Shown here: one piece after another, positions 1 through 21,570 of the stretch
How positions within the stretch are numbered: position 1 is the first letter of the stretch
How the letters are laid out: the number at the start of each line of letters is the position of its first letter
From: Lingula anatina
Lineage: Eukaryota; Brachiopoda; Lingulata; Lingulida; Lingulidae
Length of the DNA stretch: 64,000 nt
Direction of reading: 5' to 3'
NCBI RefSeq assembly: GCF_001039355.2
Contig: NW_019774436.1
Coordinates: 4,875-68,874 of the forward strand
Position numbers and translations under genes: made by a program
The notes under the pieces: generated by a model
The model's database searches: none
What the model was told of the DNA's origin: nothing
Seen by the model: the letters and a program-made list of their open reading frames with translations, nothing else

Positions 1-96
<96 letters not shown>
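1..96. repeat. (CA)n microsatellite
   Basis: Almost uninterrupted CA dinucleotides, with one TCA interruption near 47-50. It directly abuts the duplicated carboxyltransferase exon block. The poly-Val/Cys reading frame across it on the minus strand is an artefact. Confidence 0.97.
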
Positions 97-97
<1 letters not shown>

Positions 98-116
98 CTA
101 TAGGGCAGTATCTTGC

Positions 117-674
117 CTGCAATGGTAGAAAGGCTCCACCACTATCAACCAAATAGATACATGGAAGGCGATTTTGCTCAGCAATAGCCTGACTTCGTAG
201 CTGTTTTTTAACTGCTATGGGATAAAGTGTTCCTCCTTTCACTGTCGCTTCATTTGCTAAGATCATGCAGTGCTTGCCATGGACTTTACCAATACCTGTC
301 AATAAAAAAATTAATATTTTATCATTTGACTTTTCTAATTTTACATTAATCATATTTGCCATTTAAATTATCATATTCAGGTAAGTTTTTAATATTATAC
401 TTGAAAGTTTGTTATCAAATTGTGTCATTTAAATAAGGATTATTAATCATCATTGCAAACTGTAGTTGTGAATGTTTCTTACTAGCATTAATTACAGTCT
501 TTTTGTTTGGCAAAAAATAAGAGTACCATAGGTTTGAGCTTTAAGTTCAAAACATTAAAACCATAAGACAAGAGCAAGCACCTGCAATAATGCCACCTCT
601 GGGGACATCACCATACTCCATGCGCATTCCACATAAAGGAGACAACTCAAGAAAGTCACTGTCATCATCCAATA
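117..674 (-). pseudogene. Second copy of carboxyltransferase exon 2 and exon 1 tail
   Basis: Positions 117-295 repeat exon 2 (3739-3917) with two synonymous differences that I can see. Positions 582 to about 672 repeat the 3' end of exon 1 (from 4201) with the intron between them, which differs by small indels. The GC splice donor is retained. The copy stops abruptly at an N (675), and its other side is a CA microsatellite like the one beside the main exon 2. The block lies where C-terminal exons are expected. It is either a partial segmental duplication or an unmerged second haplotype joined at the N; the near-silent exon differences and noisier intron fit both. Confidence 0.8.
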
Positions 675-808
675 NTGAAATGCAGTTTTTTTTAACAAGT
701 GCTATTTTTTTAACAAGTTTAAAAATCTAAATTCGTCTAGACAAGCACTTACTCAAATTTTTCCAAAACTGTTATGTTTACCTTTGTAGGCACAAGAATA
801 TCTAATTG

Positions 809-1044
809 CTCAACCCCATTGAAACTATCGGTCTACATAAATCAATCCAACTCCACCGGGACTGAATACAATCAGTTTAACATGCCTCCTTTTGTTTCCA
901 AAATACTCTTGAAATAACCAGCTCTTTGGTATTCTACATAATGCCAAAAAAAGACATGTCAATCTGTTAAACTGATTGCATTCAAAGAGAACCCCCACGG
1001 AGTTGGATCGATCTATGTAGACTGAAAGTTTCAATGGGAATGAG
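809..1044. mobile_element. Foldback/MITE-like inverted-repeat element
   Basis: The left arm (809 to ~885) and the right arm (~955 to 1044) are imperfect reverse complements over about 75-90 bases. The shared core includes CCCATTGAAACT, GTCTACATA, ATCCAACTCC and ATCAGTTTAAC. A ~70-base spacer separates them. There is no transposase ORF, so it looks like a non-autonomous foldback element or MITE within the carboxyltransferase gene. I could not define a target-site duplication with confidence. Confidence 0.75.
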
Positions 1045-1096
1045 CCCTGAAGTTAGTTTATAGGAATGTCATATCATGAGTTTAAATTTCACTGAC

Positions 1097-3660
1097 CTAT
1101 ATTTGTTTCTGAACTGAAATCCCCAGATCCTGTATCTTGGAAGAAAATCAATGGGATTTTCCTTTCATCACACATACGAACAAAGTGTGCCCCTTTTGCT
1201 GCTTCTTGCTCACTAAGTGGACCATCATTTGCAACAATTCCAACCAAATGCCTGAAAATTGCATTTAAGAAATAATGTAGTAGGATTTCCATAAAATATT
1301 AGCGAGTTTTTTGTCATTTTCTTATTAATTACAAATGAAATAAAATTTAGTTATAAATTAGATATACCATTTTACACTTCAACTAAAAAAAAAAAGATGG
1401 TTATAAAAATTGTACACTAGTGTTTTTCAAAAAGTTTGCTTTTCTGTTAATATAATTCTAAGAAACATGCATTTTTAATGACAGTACCCATGTATGTGAG
1501 AAAACCCTGTCTTCAAAGAGCAGCCAAATTTAGCTTTGAATTCATGAAATCTGCTTCCATCCACAATTCTAGCCAGAATCTGTAATTCAAATGCTCTTCA
1601 TATTAACATATATATTTTGTAAACTGTTTTGTTTTTCAGAAAGCACTATTTAAGGGGGTTTTCACAAGACTTCATGAATTTTAATATAAAACATGAAACA
1701 ACAAAATAAGAACCAAACTCACAAAGTAAAGAAGTCTACAAACTTAACTTTGGATGGAAACATCACAATAGGCATACAAAGGATAAAGGATGTTCTGTTA
1801 TGAAAATTTCAACCCTATCAATCCACCAAATGACGGACTAATCAAACCATCCAGCCATTACCTTTGTGGCGTCTAGAGACTTTGAGAGATCTGATGGTAC
1901 CAGGCCTGGCAGCTCCTCAGGGCTGAACTGTGGCTCTTCATAACTGGAGTGACCAAGTCTGTCTGGGATGTTTAGGCTTGCTACTATGTCCCTGCCATAC
2001 TCCAGACCCTCCTCTTCTGTGTGGGCAAAGTAATCTGTGCAGCCACTTACACTGGAATAAAATACTTCAACTTATTACATGTTGAATTATTAAAGAATTA
2101 GGGCTGGGGGGGAGGGGGGGCAAAATAATACATCAAGTATTAATTAAGAACATTGGCAAATTTTTCACCCACCTCATAGGTTAATTGCCATGTGGGACGT
2201 TGATAGAAATAATATTCTACATAAAAATCATTTTACAATTTCCACATTTTAGCATCATCTTTAATTCATCTAGATTCTTGTTTTCATTTAAGACATTTCC
2301 ACTAGAATTTTGACAATGACCCAATGATTTATTTTGAGTTACAAATAGAAAACCGTTGTTAATTTTTTCTTTATATCATTATAATAAAATCAATATCTCT
2401 TTTTAGACACAAAAGTATTATATCTTCATGAATCAAGAAAATCATAAGGGCTACAGAACATTCCAGCTGTCTACAACAAATGCCTCACTTGGTCAATCAA
2501 ATCAGCCAATGTAATTTTTTTTTTTTCGTTTGTTGGTTCTGTTTTCATAATAATGAAATTTTGAACTGTTCAATTCCAACACTAACTGAAAGCAAACCTG
2601 TAAAAGCTTTGTCCCAATGGAAGCTTATCATTATGAGTAACATTACTACACAGATCAATTTCCATCAGAATACTTTCTTTTACCTGGAGTGTAATTCTGC
2701 TCCACCCAGTTCCTCTGTAGTGACCACCTCCCCTGTGGCAGCATGCACTAGGGGTGGACCACCCAGGAAGATATGTCCAATCTTCTGTACTATAACAGTC
2801 TGGTCTGACATGGTAGGAATGTAAGCACCTCCTGCTGTACAGCTACCACATACTACAGCTATCTGGAGAAGAAGGTTGAAAAAGAAAAAAATATGCTCAG
2901 ATCTAAATGCCAAAAAACAATTTGCCTTTAAAAAATTCATGTGTTTTATAGTCTTCAGGAAATTGCATGCAGATGGACTCTGCTGACATGAACTAAGGTA
3001 TTGCTTTATTCCTAAAACCGATCAATGTTTATAGTAACCATGGAGTCATGCGATATCTACATACTCATGAAATATTTTAATATACTACAACTAGCTTTCA
3101 TTTGAAAACTTATTTTGTTATTAAAAGGACATTTAAAATATTGAACTTTATGACAAAATGCTGGTTATGAAATAATTTATAAACTTTCGTATATCAATAT
3201 AAGCAAAAAAAAACACCATTCAAAAATAAAAAAGTGAACACTTATCTTTGTTATGAATTGTTTGTCCTAGCAATAAGAGCATGATAACTGCTTTAACTTT
3301 TTTACCTGTGGAATCCCCTTGGCTCCCATTATAGCCATGTTATAAAAAACACGTCCACCATGATGCTGATCAGGAAATATCTCTGCCTGTGAGGGAGAAG
3401 AAAGCAAATAAATATATATGGGTTTTTTTCTACAAGCACTGCTTCTCAATCTTATAAATAAACAAAATGTTTAGAATTCATTTAAAATTCCAAAATTTCC
3501 TACAAATTATTTTATCAACCTACTTTTTTCTCAACATGTTGCTCATAAAAATATGCCAACAATTATTTGAGCCAATAAAGGTTTTTTATGCTAAGGCACG
3601 TAAATGTATAAATCACTTGATCATGGCCTGCATGATTAGCTTAAATCCATCCTCTCTCTG

Positions 3661-3691
<31 letters not shown>

Positions 3692-4573
3692 ACACACACA
3701 CACAAAAAAAAAAAAAAAGCAATAGGGCAGTATCTTGCCTGCAATGGTAGAAAGGCTCCACCACTATCAACCAAATAGATACATGGAAGGCGATTTTGCT
3801 CAGCAATAGCCTGACTTCGAAGCTGTTTTTTAACTGCTATGGGATAAAGTGTTCCTCCTTTCACTGTCGCTTCATTTGCTAAGATCATGCAATGCTTGCC
3901 ATGGACTTTACCAATACCTGTCAATAAAAAATACATATTTTATCATTTGACTTTCTAATTTTACATTACTAATTTTTGCCATTAAAATCATCACATTCAG
4001 TTAAGTTTTTAATATTATACTGAAAAGTTTGTTATCAAATTGTATCATTAAAAAAAGGATTATTAATCATCATTGCATACTGTAGTTGTGGATATTTCTT
4101 ACTAGCATTAATTACAGTCTTTTTGTTCAGCAAAAAATAAGAGTCCCTTAGGTTTGAGCTTTAAGTTCAAAACATTAAACCATAAGACAAGAGCAAGCAC
4201 CTGCAATAATGCCACCTCTGGGGACATCACCATATTCCATGCGCATTCCACATAAAGGAGACAACTCAAGAAAGTCACTGTCATCATCCAACAGTAACTT
4301 GATGCGATCTTTGGCTAACAGTTTCTTGTTGCGTTTAACATGCCTCTCCACAGCTTTTTCACCACCACCAGCATGAGCAACTTTTAGAACGTCCAGGTAG
4401 GTCTTTTCTATGCGTTTGTTGTGTTGCAAGTTGGCGTCGAATTCCTGAGTATTGCTGTCTATTTTGCCATCCAAAATGCGCGAAAAGGCTATCCGCGTAT
4501 TGTTACGCGTTGCGCCTTTTAATACTGCTGATCTATATAGTCTAGTTGCACAAAATCTGCATTTCGAAAACAT
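1097..4573 (-). CDS. MCCC2: MCCC2-like mitochondrial acyl-CoA carboxyltransferase beta subunit, 3' part outside window
   Basis: Seven phase-consistent exons: 4201-4573, 3739-3917, 3306-3386, 2684-2862, 1862-2051, 1488-1579, 1097-1251. The ATG is at 4573. The first ~35 residues are Arg/Ser-rich without acidic residues, as in a mitochondrial targeting peptide. The body matches the carboxyltransferase fold of methylcrotonoyl-CoA carboxylase beta: [90 protein letters not shown]. In the family this subunit transfers carboxyl from biotin to an acyl-CoA in leucine catabolism. Intron 2 uses a GC donor (CAG|GCAAGA). Oddity: where MCCC2 has a TGFMVG-like segment, this protein reads [10 protein letters not shown], so it may be a diverged paralog. 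The last ~180 residues should lie left of position 1. Confidence is high for family, moderate for true MCCC2 orthology. Confidence 0.85.
3661..3703. repeat. (CA)n microsatellite followed by A15 tract
   Basis: A CA repeat broken by one TA, followed by a run of A to about 3718, just beyond the GC donor side of exon 2. It mirrors the CA tract at 1-96 beside the duplicated exon 2, so the microsatellite was part of the duplicated block or was the recombination site. Confidence 0.95.
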
Positions 4574-5375
4574 AGTTTACCAGGGGTGTCTCAATGTGTA
4601 AACGTCCTTCACCCTTTTTGACCCACTTCACTCTGACCAAGACAAGATTTTAAAAATCACGGATTTTTTAGGCAAATTTTGTATCCAATCAAATTGAAAA
4701 CAATTGCTATTTTCATTTTTTCTTTTCTTTTTTTTAAAAAATATACGTACCATCATTCGATCGCATTTTATAACTCTTACTTTGTGAGCCTCGGTAAAAC
4801 CGCGGCTCCGCATTTGACATCTCCCGCCATTTTCAAGAGGTACACAGGTAGGTTTCAAAGAGGTATTATGCATTAGCCAGAACGTTGGTCCCCGCGTTTT
4901 CATTGCTGCTTTATACTTTTATAAAGGTTTGTCTAAGACAAGAGTGCTTCTTTCGTGCATTTACATCATGGGTATTGTCTCCAGATTCCATTAATTTGAC
5001 ACTGGATTATCTCTGCATACCGGTAGAATTTAGAAAGTAGTACTACATCTACTACTGTGTATCACTAGGTTTGGTCAGGAAAAGTAAAAAGAAATATTTG
5101 TATCAAGTCACCACGTCAGACTCGCTAGCCATTCTGATCTCATCTGTGATCTGATTATCCACCGTCTGTTGCTCTTGGTTTGATTAAAAAGTACAGCTAC
5201 TAGTACTGTTTTATGGTTGATTTACGAGCCACATACAGGTACAATATATATTGATACAAAAATACACACATATAGAAGCAATTAGTATCTCCAGCTTTAG
5301 TCAATGTCAAATTAGTTTTTTATAACCATTTCATCTGCAATTCATTTAATGTAACCTGTAGAAAGAGAGGAGAAA
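4574..5375. promoter_or_regulatory. Head-to-head intergenic region, probable bidirectional promoter
   Basis: The 802 bases between the start codons of the carboxyltransferase (minus) and POLD1 (plus) must hold both 5' UTRs and promoters. No TATA box at a convincing distance was seen, as usual for housekeeping genes. Short GC-richer patches lie near 4795-4830 and 4890-4900. The bidirectional role is inferred from gene orientation and spacing only; a 5' UTR intron for POLD1 cannot be excluded. Confidence 0.5.
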
Positions 5376-15352
<9,977 letters not shown>

Positions 15353-15846
15353 GGGCAGACACAATGGAAACAGTTGGCATCACTAGAGAAATACCAAGTA
15401 GACTGTTAAACAGCTTGTGTACTTTGTAATTGCAGCTTTTCTGAAAAGTGAAAGGACATTAAACTTGCTGTTCTGTACAGATAGGTGTGAACAGAAAGGT
15501 GTGAACAAAATCACTAAAATTCATTTCATTTGAGAAGTAATTGAAAGTACATTAACCATGTAGCTATTCACCAACAATGACCGAAAATTAAAAAAATTAC
15601 ATCAGGTGTTTATATTTGCACTCTGATATTGCACTGCCTGGCTATTAAGGATATCAAACTGTATTTTTAGAACTGTGATGTTGCCAGATACATTTGTCAC
15701 AGGGTATGATCAATATTTTACATCTTCTTTATATTGGCAATATTAAATAATCCAGCTGTTTTTGTAGACTTGATGAAACGTGTATGTTGGTATATAAGAT
15801 CAATGCATTTTTGCAAAATCCGTTGGTATACTGGCTACTTACCATA

Positions 15847-15856
15847 AATAAATAAA
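15847..15856 (+). terminator. Candidate POLD1 polyadenylation signals
   Basis: Two overlapping AATAAA hexamers about 500 bases after the POLD1 stop. Nothing else in the first 500 bases of 3' flank looks as good, apart from the ATTAAA-like motif near 15743. The cleavage site itself cannot be read. Confidence 0.45.
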
Positions 15857-16850
15857 AATATTTTTCATGCAATTCCCATCTTAGTTTCAAAAGTAAAGTC
15901 TAAATGAAAAGACTTTTACACATAAAAAGGTGTTATCAATTTAAAACGCCTTCAATAATTTCTGTCCATATCAATGTATTTTCGGTATTTTTTTTTCAGT
16001 GAAAAAGTTTACTGGATATATATATTTGCTGTAAAGAACACCCGTTTTTACTTTGCTAGCACTGTCCTGAAATGGTACTTAGCAGAATACCAGGGTACTG
16101 TTTCAGGGTTGCGACAGCGGAAATTTTCAGAAAGTTACGCAATCACAGCGCAATAATGTGCGCTTTGATATGGGTTGAAAGCAGTCTAAATTTTAGCTGC
16201 CGCGTGGTGAGTGTTGCCTTGGTAGTATGTTAAAAGTCTATAGCAGAGCTTCACGGAAAACGCAGATAAGGACACCGTTGATGTAGATGAAAAAGGTTGA
16301 TAGAATTGATGAAAGAAGTTCAATTGCAAAGGAGGAAATGGGCGTTTTTTTTTTTTCAATTAAAAGACCTACAAGCTGTATTCGGAAACCAGACCGGCAA
16401 GAGAGACATCGTGGCGTAGGAACGTAATTCGCTATGAAAGAAGTGGAAAAGGGTCGTGTAACTCTTCGGATTTGAGGATTTCCGAGTGCATTTTCACCTA
16501 GAAAAAACATTGCATAGAATAAAAATGAAGGTACGTGGGGGGGAGGGGGGGGGGCAGGTACGAAATCTTAAAAGATTAGTCTTTATTCAACTGTAGATTA
16601 AGTCGCTTACTTGAATCTGTTAATTTCCCCCGATTTTGTTATATAGTGCAGTGAAAAAGAATTGCAAGTAAGTTCACACTCGCTTCATAAAATGACTTCT
16701 GGAAAGACATGTTTAAGGGTAACAAAGATGACGTAATTTTATTGCTAACAGAGGGATGATCAGCTCACACGTGCTGTAGGACTTGACAGCGAATAGCTTT
16801 TGGCGCCCAGAAGTCGGCCTGTCATCTGGAGAGAACACTAGTGGTAAAGG

Positions 16851-17067
16851 CCCTTTTACACTGGATGGCGTCCCTTCTGCGTCCAGCAGTTCGGCCCCAT
16901 TTGAGAGTTAAAGAATTATAATACTTTACGTGCCGACAACTGACCGATCATTGAGCATTCATTCTGATACCAAATCAATGCTCGTGCCTCCTTATTAAGA
17001 CCACAGCGATGCCAAATTTCATGGTCGCAGAAAGGACGCAGAAAGGACGCCGTCCAGTGTAAAGGGG
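16851..17067. mobile_element. TIR MITE inserted in tandem unit 1
   Basis: Terminal inverted repeats of ~33 bases, reading CCCTTTTACACTGGATGGCG on the left and, reverse-complemented, CCCTTTACACTGGACGGCG on the right. Both continue into GTCC(C/T)TTCTGCGTCC. The ~215-bp body has no ORF. Flanks GGTAAAGG and GGTATAAGG may be an imperfect target duplication. It interrupts the homology between units 1 and 2, so it inserted after that duplication. Confidence 0.75.
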
Positions 17068-17964
17068 GTATAAGGAATTGCTGTGCTGTCTAAGAATACT
17101 AAAATATAGGTATTTCCATGCTGGAATTACATATAGGAAAAAAGCAAAACATAAGAAAATATCATACTCAGTTAAATCCCAGGGTTCATTAACGTATCTC
17201 TATCTGTTAGAAAATGTTCAATGGCGTTTTTTTTTTTTAATAAAATAACGATCAATAGTAAAAATGCCAATGTGAAGTTTTACTGCGTACTAGGTACTTG
17301 TAGATAGACTCAGACAGGAACCTACCTCCTGAGTCAACTAAGATGAAAATCTTAGAAAAGTAAAAGGATGGACTGCGCGCCCTGGAAGTCGACAAAGGCG
17401 GAGGGTATAAAATTGTTTCAAGTGGTGATGGCTGGACAAAACGATAGAATAAATATTTCGGGAATGGAGGTGACGCACTGACGGTCACAGTGGGCCAACA
17501 CATGCAATTCAAGGTACAGTGGCTTTCATTATATATGTCTAGTCGGTATAAATTATTTAAAGGTTAAACCTCATATTTTGCTTAAATGTACATTCGATCG
17601 CTTAATTGGATCTTTTATAAGAAATTTGCCTTCCTGATTTTGTTATAGATCTGCACGAAAACGGATAGGCCTATTACATTGTTACAAGCAAGTTCAGACT
17701 CGCCGCCCAAGTACAGTAACCCCGCCTTTCAATTCCATATAAGTCACTGTGTATCCATAAAAGGAGATGAAAGTGACGTCATGTTTATTGCCGACAAGCT
17801 GGATAAAAGGCTCACGCGAGCTGTCAAAATATGACAGCGCATAGCGTTTGGCGCCTACAAGTCGAGTCTTCGTTATGTTAAGTCCGAGACGCACGTGGGC
17901 AAGTTCATTCGTGGTAGCGGCAGTAGGAGGACGAGGTCGCTGGTGAAGAGCTCTAAGCTTGGAG

Positions 17965-18305
17965 TTATCTATTAGCGCACAGGGTAAAGTTTTCTCCACG
18001 AGCGACGAAATATCAAACGCGACAGGTCAGCGGTGTAAGACGTGTAGCAACCAATGTACTTGTCCGACAACAGCAAGCTCTTGTGTGTGGTGGGCGAGGA
18101 GTGCACTTGGATCAAGGGATTGGAGGCTTTATTTCAGCGCACACGGGGAAAGCTTTCTCCACGTGCGGTGAAGATATCAAACGGACAGGTCAGTCGCAGG
18201 TATAGCCTACATGTAGCAGCAAATGACTTATGCGACAACAGCAAGCTCTCGTGTCCGGTGGGTGAGGAGCGCATTGGGATTAAAAGAATTGGAGACTTCT
18301 GCGAG
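17965..18305. repeat. 162-bp tandem direct repeat, two copies
   Basis: Copy 1 (17965 to ~18126) and copy 2 (~18127 to ~18305) share GCGCACA-GG-AAAG-TTTCTCC, AATATCAAACG, GACAGGTCAG, GCGACAACAGCAAGCTCT-like and GGTGGG-GAGGAG blocks, with a start-to-start offset of 162 bases. The offset is a multiple of three and part is open on the plus strand, but no protein family is recognisable and there is no codon-level conservation evidence. Confidence 0.7.
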
Positions 18306-18660
18306 GATTTGTCGTGGAATTTTACAGTGGAAGTATTACATCGCGATGAGTTTCACTAAACAGCAGGAAAAACCAAAACATTAGACCTTGCGGTACTTGT
18401 CCCATTCAGTTATCAGTATTCAGTAATGTATCCCCACCTATGGCTGGACAAGACGATAAAATAACAGCTTTTCGGGATTTTAGGTGACAGTCACATGAGC
18501 CAACACGTGTAAGGTACAGCGACTTAAATTTTATTTTTATGTACAGACACACGGTGTCTGTGCATATATTCATCACCTGCGTTGCCGTGCACTGTTAACG
18601 CATTCTCTTTCAATCATTTTCAATATGTAGGTCCTTTTGAAGAAAACGGAGAGAAATGAA

Positions 18661-21522
18661 GGTAAACATTTTCTGCGAATTCTGCTTTTTTTCTAAATCT
18701 GGTGACGGAAAGTGTTAACTCTTGTTGTCTTGTGTAAATCATTGAAATGATTTTAATTCATGCCTTGCTGGAAAGGGAAATTTTCGTACTCAGTAAGGAA
18801 TGTTTTGGCTTATTTTACTAACGAAAGTTTTAAAAATAACTCTTTGGGATAATATTTACATGATATCAATACTAAAATAAGTACACTGCGCTTTAGGGTA
18901 TTAAGAAGTTCGCGTTCATTACAATGAGACAGTGCACATGGTAACAAGGTAGTGCAAATTGATCTTTATGAGAATGCAGTTTTGCCGCGATTCGCGTAAA
19001 ACATTTGACTGTGTCCTGTTACCAAATTGTCTTGCTAATAGTGCATGTAATTAAAGTAAGGATGTTATTAAGAGCTTAAATATTAAAGAAAAAAAATTGA
19101 AGTAACTGAAACTAATGACTGCACCAAAAGGCGTGACGAGTTTTTTTTTTTTTTTAATACCAGGCGAACGTAGTCGCATGCTATTTATTGAGTTATGTAA
19201 AAAAAAACCTTTTAGGCATTTTCTGAGACGAAGGATGCCATACTCGCTCTTGACAAGATGCAGATTTTCTACTTAAGATGAAAATCATCCGATTGGAGAA
19301 AAACAATTGAAAAAAATGTTAAAAGGACCTATTTATTGAGCATGGGTGCATTTTTATTTTATTTATTAATTTTTGTTATTACTATTATTTGTTTTTTGAA
19401 AATCTCGTTTGGTATATGGCACTGAAATGTATGTGCATGTCATGTCCCTGTAGCAGCTTTTTACCTACATTTTACTTAATTTTTATATTATTTATATATT
19501 TTTATTTTATGTATTTATTTAATTATTTATTTATTATTATTTTTTTTATTTTTGATGTTGTTGTTGAAGTTATGCATTTTAGGGGGCAGGGTTAATTTCC
19601 ACCAAATGGTATTCTCTTATGGTTATTAAGATTGGTGGTGATAGTGCTATTAAACATTGTAATGAGTGTGTAATATTGATTTTTTTTCCACTGGTGTAGG
19701 AAACGCTGCAAAAAGGAAATTTTGTTACTTATTACTTCAAGAAATTTTTAGGATAATGTAATACACTTCGAATAGGAAATACGATATAATTGGATTTTCT
19801 TGGAAGTTGTGCCATTTTTGTGTGCGAATTTTTGTTTAGGGTGGTGTTTTTCTATTCTTGTTACTTTTTCTGTATGAGCATGTTACCCATATTACATAAT
19901 TAAAAAATTGTTGGTAATGTTGTTGTTATCTAATTTACATTATTACACTGCATGAATGTATTCATGTTACCTGCAGTACGTAATTAAGTAAGGCAATTAC
20001 TATACTGTTTAGAACATTTTAAATTGACAACTGTTGTGCACTGGTATCAGTGTTCTGTTTACTGTTTTACATCTTTACTTCCTTGTTACATAGAGTAGTG
20101 GATTTTACGATTGTCTATAGCGGAAATTATTTTCTGTAATTTGGTATTATGTATGTTTTTCTGGAGTAATCGTGAATTTGTTTAAATGAATGTGAAAAAT
20201 TTGGATCAAGTTAGGCATGTTTCAATAGACATTTTCTTGTTACATTGTCGCATTACGACTAGTGAGTAAGCAACTGAACTATTGAGGATAGAATTGTCAG
20301 TACGTAATAAAATTTTGTTTGATAAATAGCTAGGTATGATAAATGCGTAAATTTTATTTTGACATGTTTAGATAATATCATATGTTTTTAATATAGATGA
20401 TAGATCTGATACAGTTAAGTTTATGTGAAAAAAAAAAACGTTGGTCTACATTGATCACAGGGTGTGATTGTACTGGGTTAGGAAATTATTGTATCGCATA
20501 CGTAAAGTTTTGGGCTTGGACAAAATATACGTATAATTCGTGTCCGAGAGTAAAATTTATCTGAACATCTTGATATCAGCGGATAAGGGTCAGTGTATTA
20601 TCTCCAAATAGATATAGTACACCCTGCAATTAGCTTCGTACACGGCACATAGGTACATGTGATTGATGTGGCCAAAGAGCTTACCATAGACAACCAACAT
20701 ATGTAACACCCAAGATGTTACTGAAACTATCCATGGAGGAGACAAAAATTCTTCTATTAGGCATTTGAGCTGTAGGAGTAAATCAAACAAGTGAAAAGAT
20801 GGTCCACGAAGGAGATATTTGAAGTGGTTCCTATTGATGAGACATTACCTGCACCGTCTATTCGGACAATTGTAAATAGCAATGTGTTTCTAAAAAAGAA
20901 GTTTAGCTTTGTGTCTGGTCCCGAGGCTTACCTCTTACCCTGGGTATTCAAATTTCTGATATATATTCGTACGTATAAGTATGAATTTGTTGAATAAAGT
21001 TTTTATGTGGTGTGGGTGGCTTTCTTACCCCCAACCATATTTTCTGTGTGCAGCATAAATTAATCAGACACAGGATTTATTCCATCATTTGTATAGTGTA
21101 CTATTCAGTGCAGAGGTTTTCAAAGTCAGCTACGTGAATGTTAAGGAAGATTGGGGGTAGTGAGATTAGTTAAAACACTTTCGACCTTAAGAAGTCGACT
21201 GAGAATGATGTAGGTGTAACAGGAAATGAAGTATGCTAGGAACTGTTGACTGCTTCCACTTTGTACAGGTAACAGTTGTCCTATATATAATACACCAATT
21301 CTCCCAACTAACCCTAATCTGTACTAGTCACATGGGAGTTTAAATTATCATTCGTAAAACTTCCATTCCTGTCACACCGGGTTTAAAAATGACTCCAAGA
21401 CATACCGACAGATGCAATATCATTGTTTTGCAAGTGTAATGATGTATGGTACATAATTGCCGGGGAAAAAATACGCCTGATGTCAGGTGGAAGAATTTGC
21501 CGCGGGGCGGGGTAAAGTAGCA
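18661..21522. other. AT-rich intergenic DNA
   Basis: Mostly low-complexity AT-rich sequence, with T-rich (ATTT)n stretches at 19350-19560 and poly-T at 19141-19155. I see no splice-consistent coding exon. The 68-codon frame at 20791-20997 has no recognisable family. Confidence 0.6.

Positions 21523-21563
<41 letters not shown>
21523..21563. repeat. (AT)n microsatellite
   Basis: About 20 AT units immediately before the truncated MITE copy at 21571. The microsatellite occupies the place of the missing half of that element. Confidence 0.95.
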
Positions 21564-21564
<1 letters not shown>

Positions 21565-21570
21565 CAATTT

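Larger units (their letters stand above)
16340..18660. repeat. Three diverged ~1-kb tandem units, non-coding
   Basis: Unit 1 (from ~16340) and unit 2 (from ~17221) share, in the same order, a GGCGT-poly(T) start, CTGATTTTGTTATA (about 16630 and 17636), AAGTTCA(C/G)ACTCGC (16670 and 17690), a GATGACGT / GTGACGTCATG stretch (16728 and 17791), and GACAGCG-ATAGC-TTTGGCGCC (16786 and 17835). Units 2 and 3 share GGCTGGACAA-ACGATA-AATAA and CCAACAC-TG (17427 and 18442). No conserved open frame crosses them. Each has a CRE-like box, and unit 2 has a TATA-like ATAAAAGG. I cannot tell an old duplicated promoter or lncRNA locus from a degraded repeat. Confidence 0.6.

Noticed and set aside
48-362. 104-aa open frame including poly Cys-Val
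   Set aside because: It is the duplicated exon 2 read through its introns and the CA microsatellite, not a gene.
825-1034. 69-aa minus-strand frame
   Set aside because: Lies wholly in the inverted-repeat element and has no recognisable domain.
17840-17870. TGGCGCC as a retroviral-type tRNA-Lys primer-binding site
   Set aside because: Only 7-9 bases match, and no flanking LTR or polymerase genes are visible.
20791-20997. 68-aa frame, vaguely like linker segments of BEN/transposon proteins
   Set aside because: Similarity too weak, no splice context or domain.
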